From a virus: a stretch of 64,000 nt of DNA. Both the position numbers and the translations under genes were made by a program. Below the pieces are notes generated by a model, which made no database searches, was not told where the DNA came from, and worked only from the letters and a program-made list of their open reading frames with translations. Positions 63,050-64,000 of this stretch are shown piece by piece. The number at the start of each line of letters is the position of its first letter. Positions within the stretch are counted from its first letter, which is position 1. The stretch lies in IMG/VR virus record IMGVR_UViG_3300023176_005537, positions 1 to 64,000 of that record; one strand, written 5' to 3'.

Positions 63050-63829
63050 ATGAGGAAACGTTTAATTTACTTTTATCTTTTTTTTATCCCTCTCTGCTTC
63101 CATTTTGCTGGATGTTCCCACCTCACTTATTTCCGCTCGTTCGCAAAGAAAAACCCATTCAAACAAAGAGCCTTTTTCAAATTTGTTCGAGTAGCAACAA
63201 TTCAAATCTGTAAGCCAGAAAGATTTCACATTGCTTGCAGGTCTAGACAAGTAAGATATGAAGGTTCAGCTTTCCATGTCCACAAAGAAGGTAAGTGGAG
63301 TTATGCTTTGACTGCTGCTCACAACATATACCTTGATCCGGTACATCCAATGCACAGAAGAATGTTAAGTGCAATGAAATACAAGATCTCTGTGTCTAAT
63401 GACCATTCCTACTTGATCGATTGGCACAAAAGAAAACACAAGATCGTTGGCTTCAAAATGGTGAAAAAAGCTGATCTGGGCATTGTAAGAGTCAAGTTGG
63501 TCGAAGACCTGCCTACTTACAGGATCGCCACGGAAATGCCCCAAAAAGGCGAGAAAGTTTATAATACAGCCTCACCCCTAGGTTTCTTTTCAGGAAACGT
63601 TCTAGGGCTATATGAAGGGCGTTATCTGGGTAAAAAGATTGTGCCTATCAAAGGATATAAATCTTTAATGGCTGTTTACACGATTCCTGTGATTGGTGGT
63701 TCATCTGGTTCTCCGATCCTGAATAAATGCGGAGAGGTGATCGGCATTGTTTCTTCTGTTCATAGAAGGTTCCATCATATCAGCTTTGGTGTGCCTCTTT
63801 CAGCCATTCGCTCTGCAATGTATAAATAA
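63050..63829 (+). CDS. Lipoprotein trypsin-like serine protease
   Basis: 259 residues from ATG 63050 (GAGGAAAAG upstream). Signal peptide with lipobox FAGC (Cys22). Then a chymotrypsin-fold protease: TAAH (His91), KKADLGIVRV (Asp142) and GGSSGSP (Ser219). All three triad residues are in order with normal spacing. Exported and lipid-anchored at the periplasmic or outer face, it could cut envelope or superinfecting-phage proteins. No chaperone-type PDZ domain is seen. Confidence 0.88.
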   Translation: MRKRLIYFYLFFIPLCFHFAGCSHLTYFRSFAKKNPFKQRAFFKFVRVATIQICKPERFHIACRSRQVRYEGSAFHVHKEGKWSYALTAAHNIYLDPVHPMHRRMLSAMKYKISVSNDHSYLIDWHKRKHKIVGFKMVKKADLGIVRVKLVEDLPTYRIATEMPQKGEKVYNTASPLGFFSGNVLGLYEGRYLGKKIVPIKGYKSLMAVYTIPVIGGSSGSPILNKCGEVIGIVSSVHRRFHHISFGVPLSAIRSAMYK

Positions 63830-64000
63830 TCACTTATTCTTCTGTCTTAAATCAAATCTAGTTAAAAGCTCTCCGAATCTTTCTGTTGTTACACCTAGGA
63901 AAGACGCTGCCCCTCTTATATCTACAGCGGCTGAAATAGCCGTTTTTACTATTGCTTCTTTAATTATTTTGTCTATGTTGTAAAAGATCCTCAAACCATA
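63830..64000 (-). CDS. C-terminal end of a leftward HTH-like protein (cut by the window)
   Basis: 56 codons open from the right edge to TGA at 63830-63832 on the minus strand. The end reads IIKEAIVKTAISAAVDIRGAASFLGVTTERFGELLTRFDL, a Fis-type or phage-regulator helix-turn-helix tail. Convergent with the lipoprotein protease (1-bp gap). Full gene lies outside the window. Confidence 0.6.
   Translation of the reverse strand, partial: YGLRIFYNIDKIIKEAIVKTAISAAVDIRGAASFLGVTTERFGELLTRFDLRQKNK

Noticed and set aside
1-64000. Prophage or bacterial chromosome segment
   Set aside because: No integrase, no lysogeny repressor, no rRNA or host housekeeping operons; every recognised gene is phage-type or phage-carried metabolism.

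Overview
This window is an internal piece of a large double-stranded DNA tailed-phage genome with a T4-like style of replication. It carries a gp32-type SSB, UvsX, a gp41/DnaB helicase and a 5' nuclease, but the replicase is a bacterial-type DnaE (PolIIIalpha) and the ribonucleotide reductase is the B12-dependent class II enzyme. Other phage hallmarks are short, tightly packed and overlapping genes (many ATGA junctions), six tRNA genes, phage GroEL/GroES, ClpP-like, PhoH and Nudix genes, and many small unique ORFs. I see no terminase, portal, capsid or tail gene, so the genome extends well beyond both edges; genes run off both ends. The host is unknown. Most promoters are good sigma70 matches, so it is a bacterium.

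Layout. 1-8.3 kb: recombination and replication genes (SSB end, UvsX, 5' nuclease, helicase), tRNAs for Ile, Asn, Tyr, Glu, Met/Ile and Leu, and the class II RNR. 8.3-10.1 kb: an AT-rich restriction-modification pair behind its own promoter, which carries a 25-bp palindrome. 10.1-20.7 kb: GroES-like protein, ThyX, DnaE, dUTPase, a PurA/PurZ0-type synthetase, a phage Dam methylase, an IMP dehydrogenase/GMP reductase homologue and a sigma-region-4-like protein, which together build a nucleotide-supply and replication operon. 20.7-26.6 kb: an acidic head-type protein, ClpP-like protease, a conserved phage protein, GroEL, and a coiled-coil/TM protein.

26.6-45 kb is an accessory early region of short transcription units. 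Each usually has its own terminator, promoter, leader and ribosome binding site. It encodes MORN-repeat proteins, Hsp20, small SH3-like proteins, UV endonuclease UvdE, a MoxR ATPase-VWA pair, ArdC-like antirestriction protein, a lipoprotein and many unique acidic ORFs. Between 40.2 and 43.9 kb, seven promoters share a 15-bp TGTCA/TGACA palindrome placed exactly 11 bp upstream of TATAAT in place of a -35 box. At 39.9-40.3 kb lies a gene-free stretch with AAATCACCTG iterons and DnaA-like boxes, a candidate replication origin.

45.2-51.8 kb holds seven genes that all start with the same roughly 15-residue module, MKI(T/S)KxxLxxIIxE(E/A), most of them behind a CTATTTAT motif. I read the module as a capsid-targeting/propeptide signal for proteins packed in the head and injected; two of these proteins are pentapeptide-repeat proteins. 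51.8-60.2 kb carries other probably late genes (Cas4-like nuclease, several zincins, two nucleotidyltransferases, a 960-residue ligase-like/nucleotidylyltransferase fusion). 60.2-63 kb is a leftward operon (PhoH, Nudix, zincin). The window ends with a rightward lipoprotein serine protease and the end of a leftward gene. All functional calls are from reading motifs and family memory; no database search was possible.
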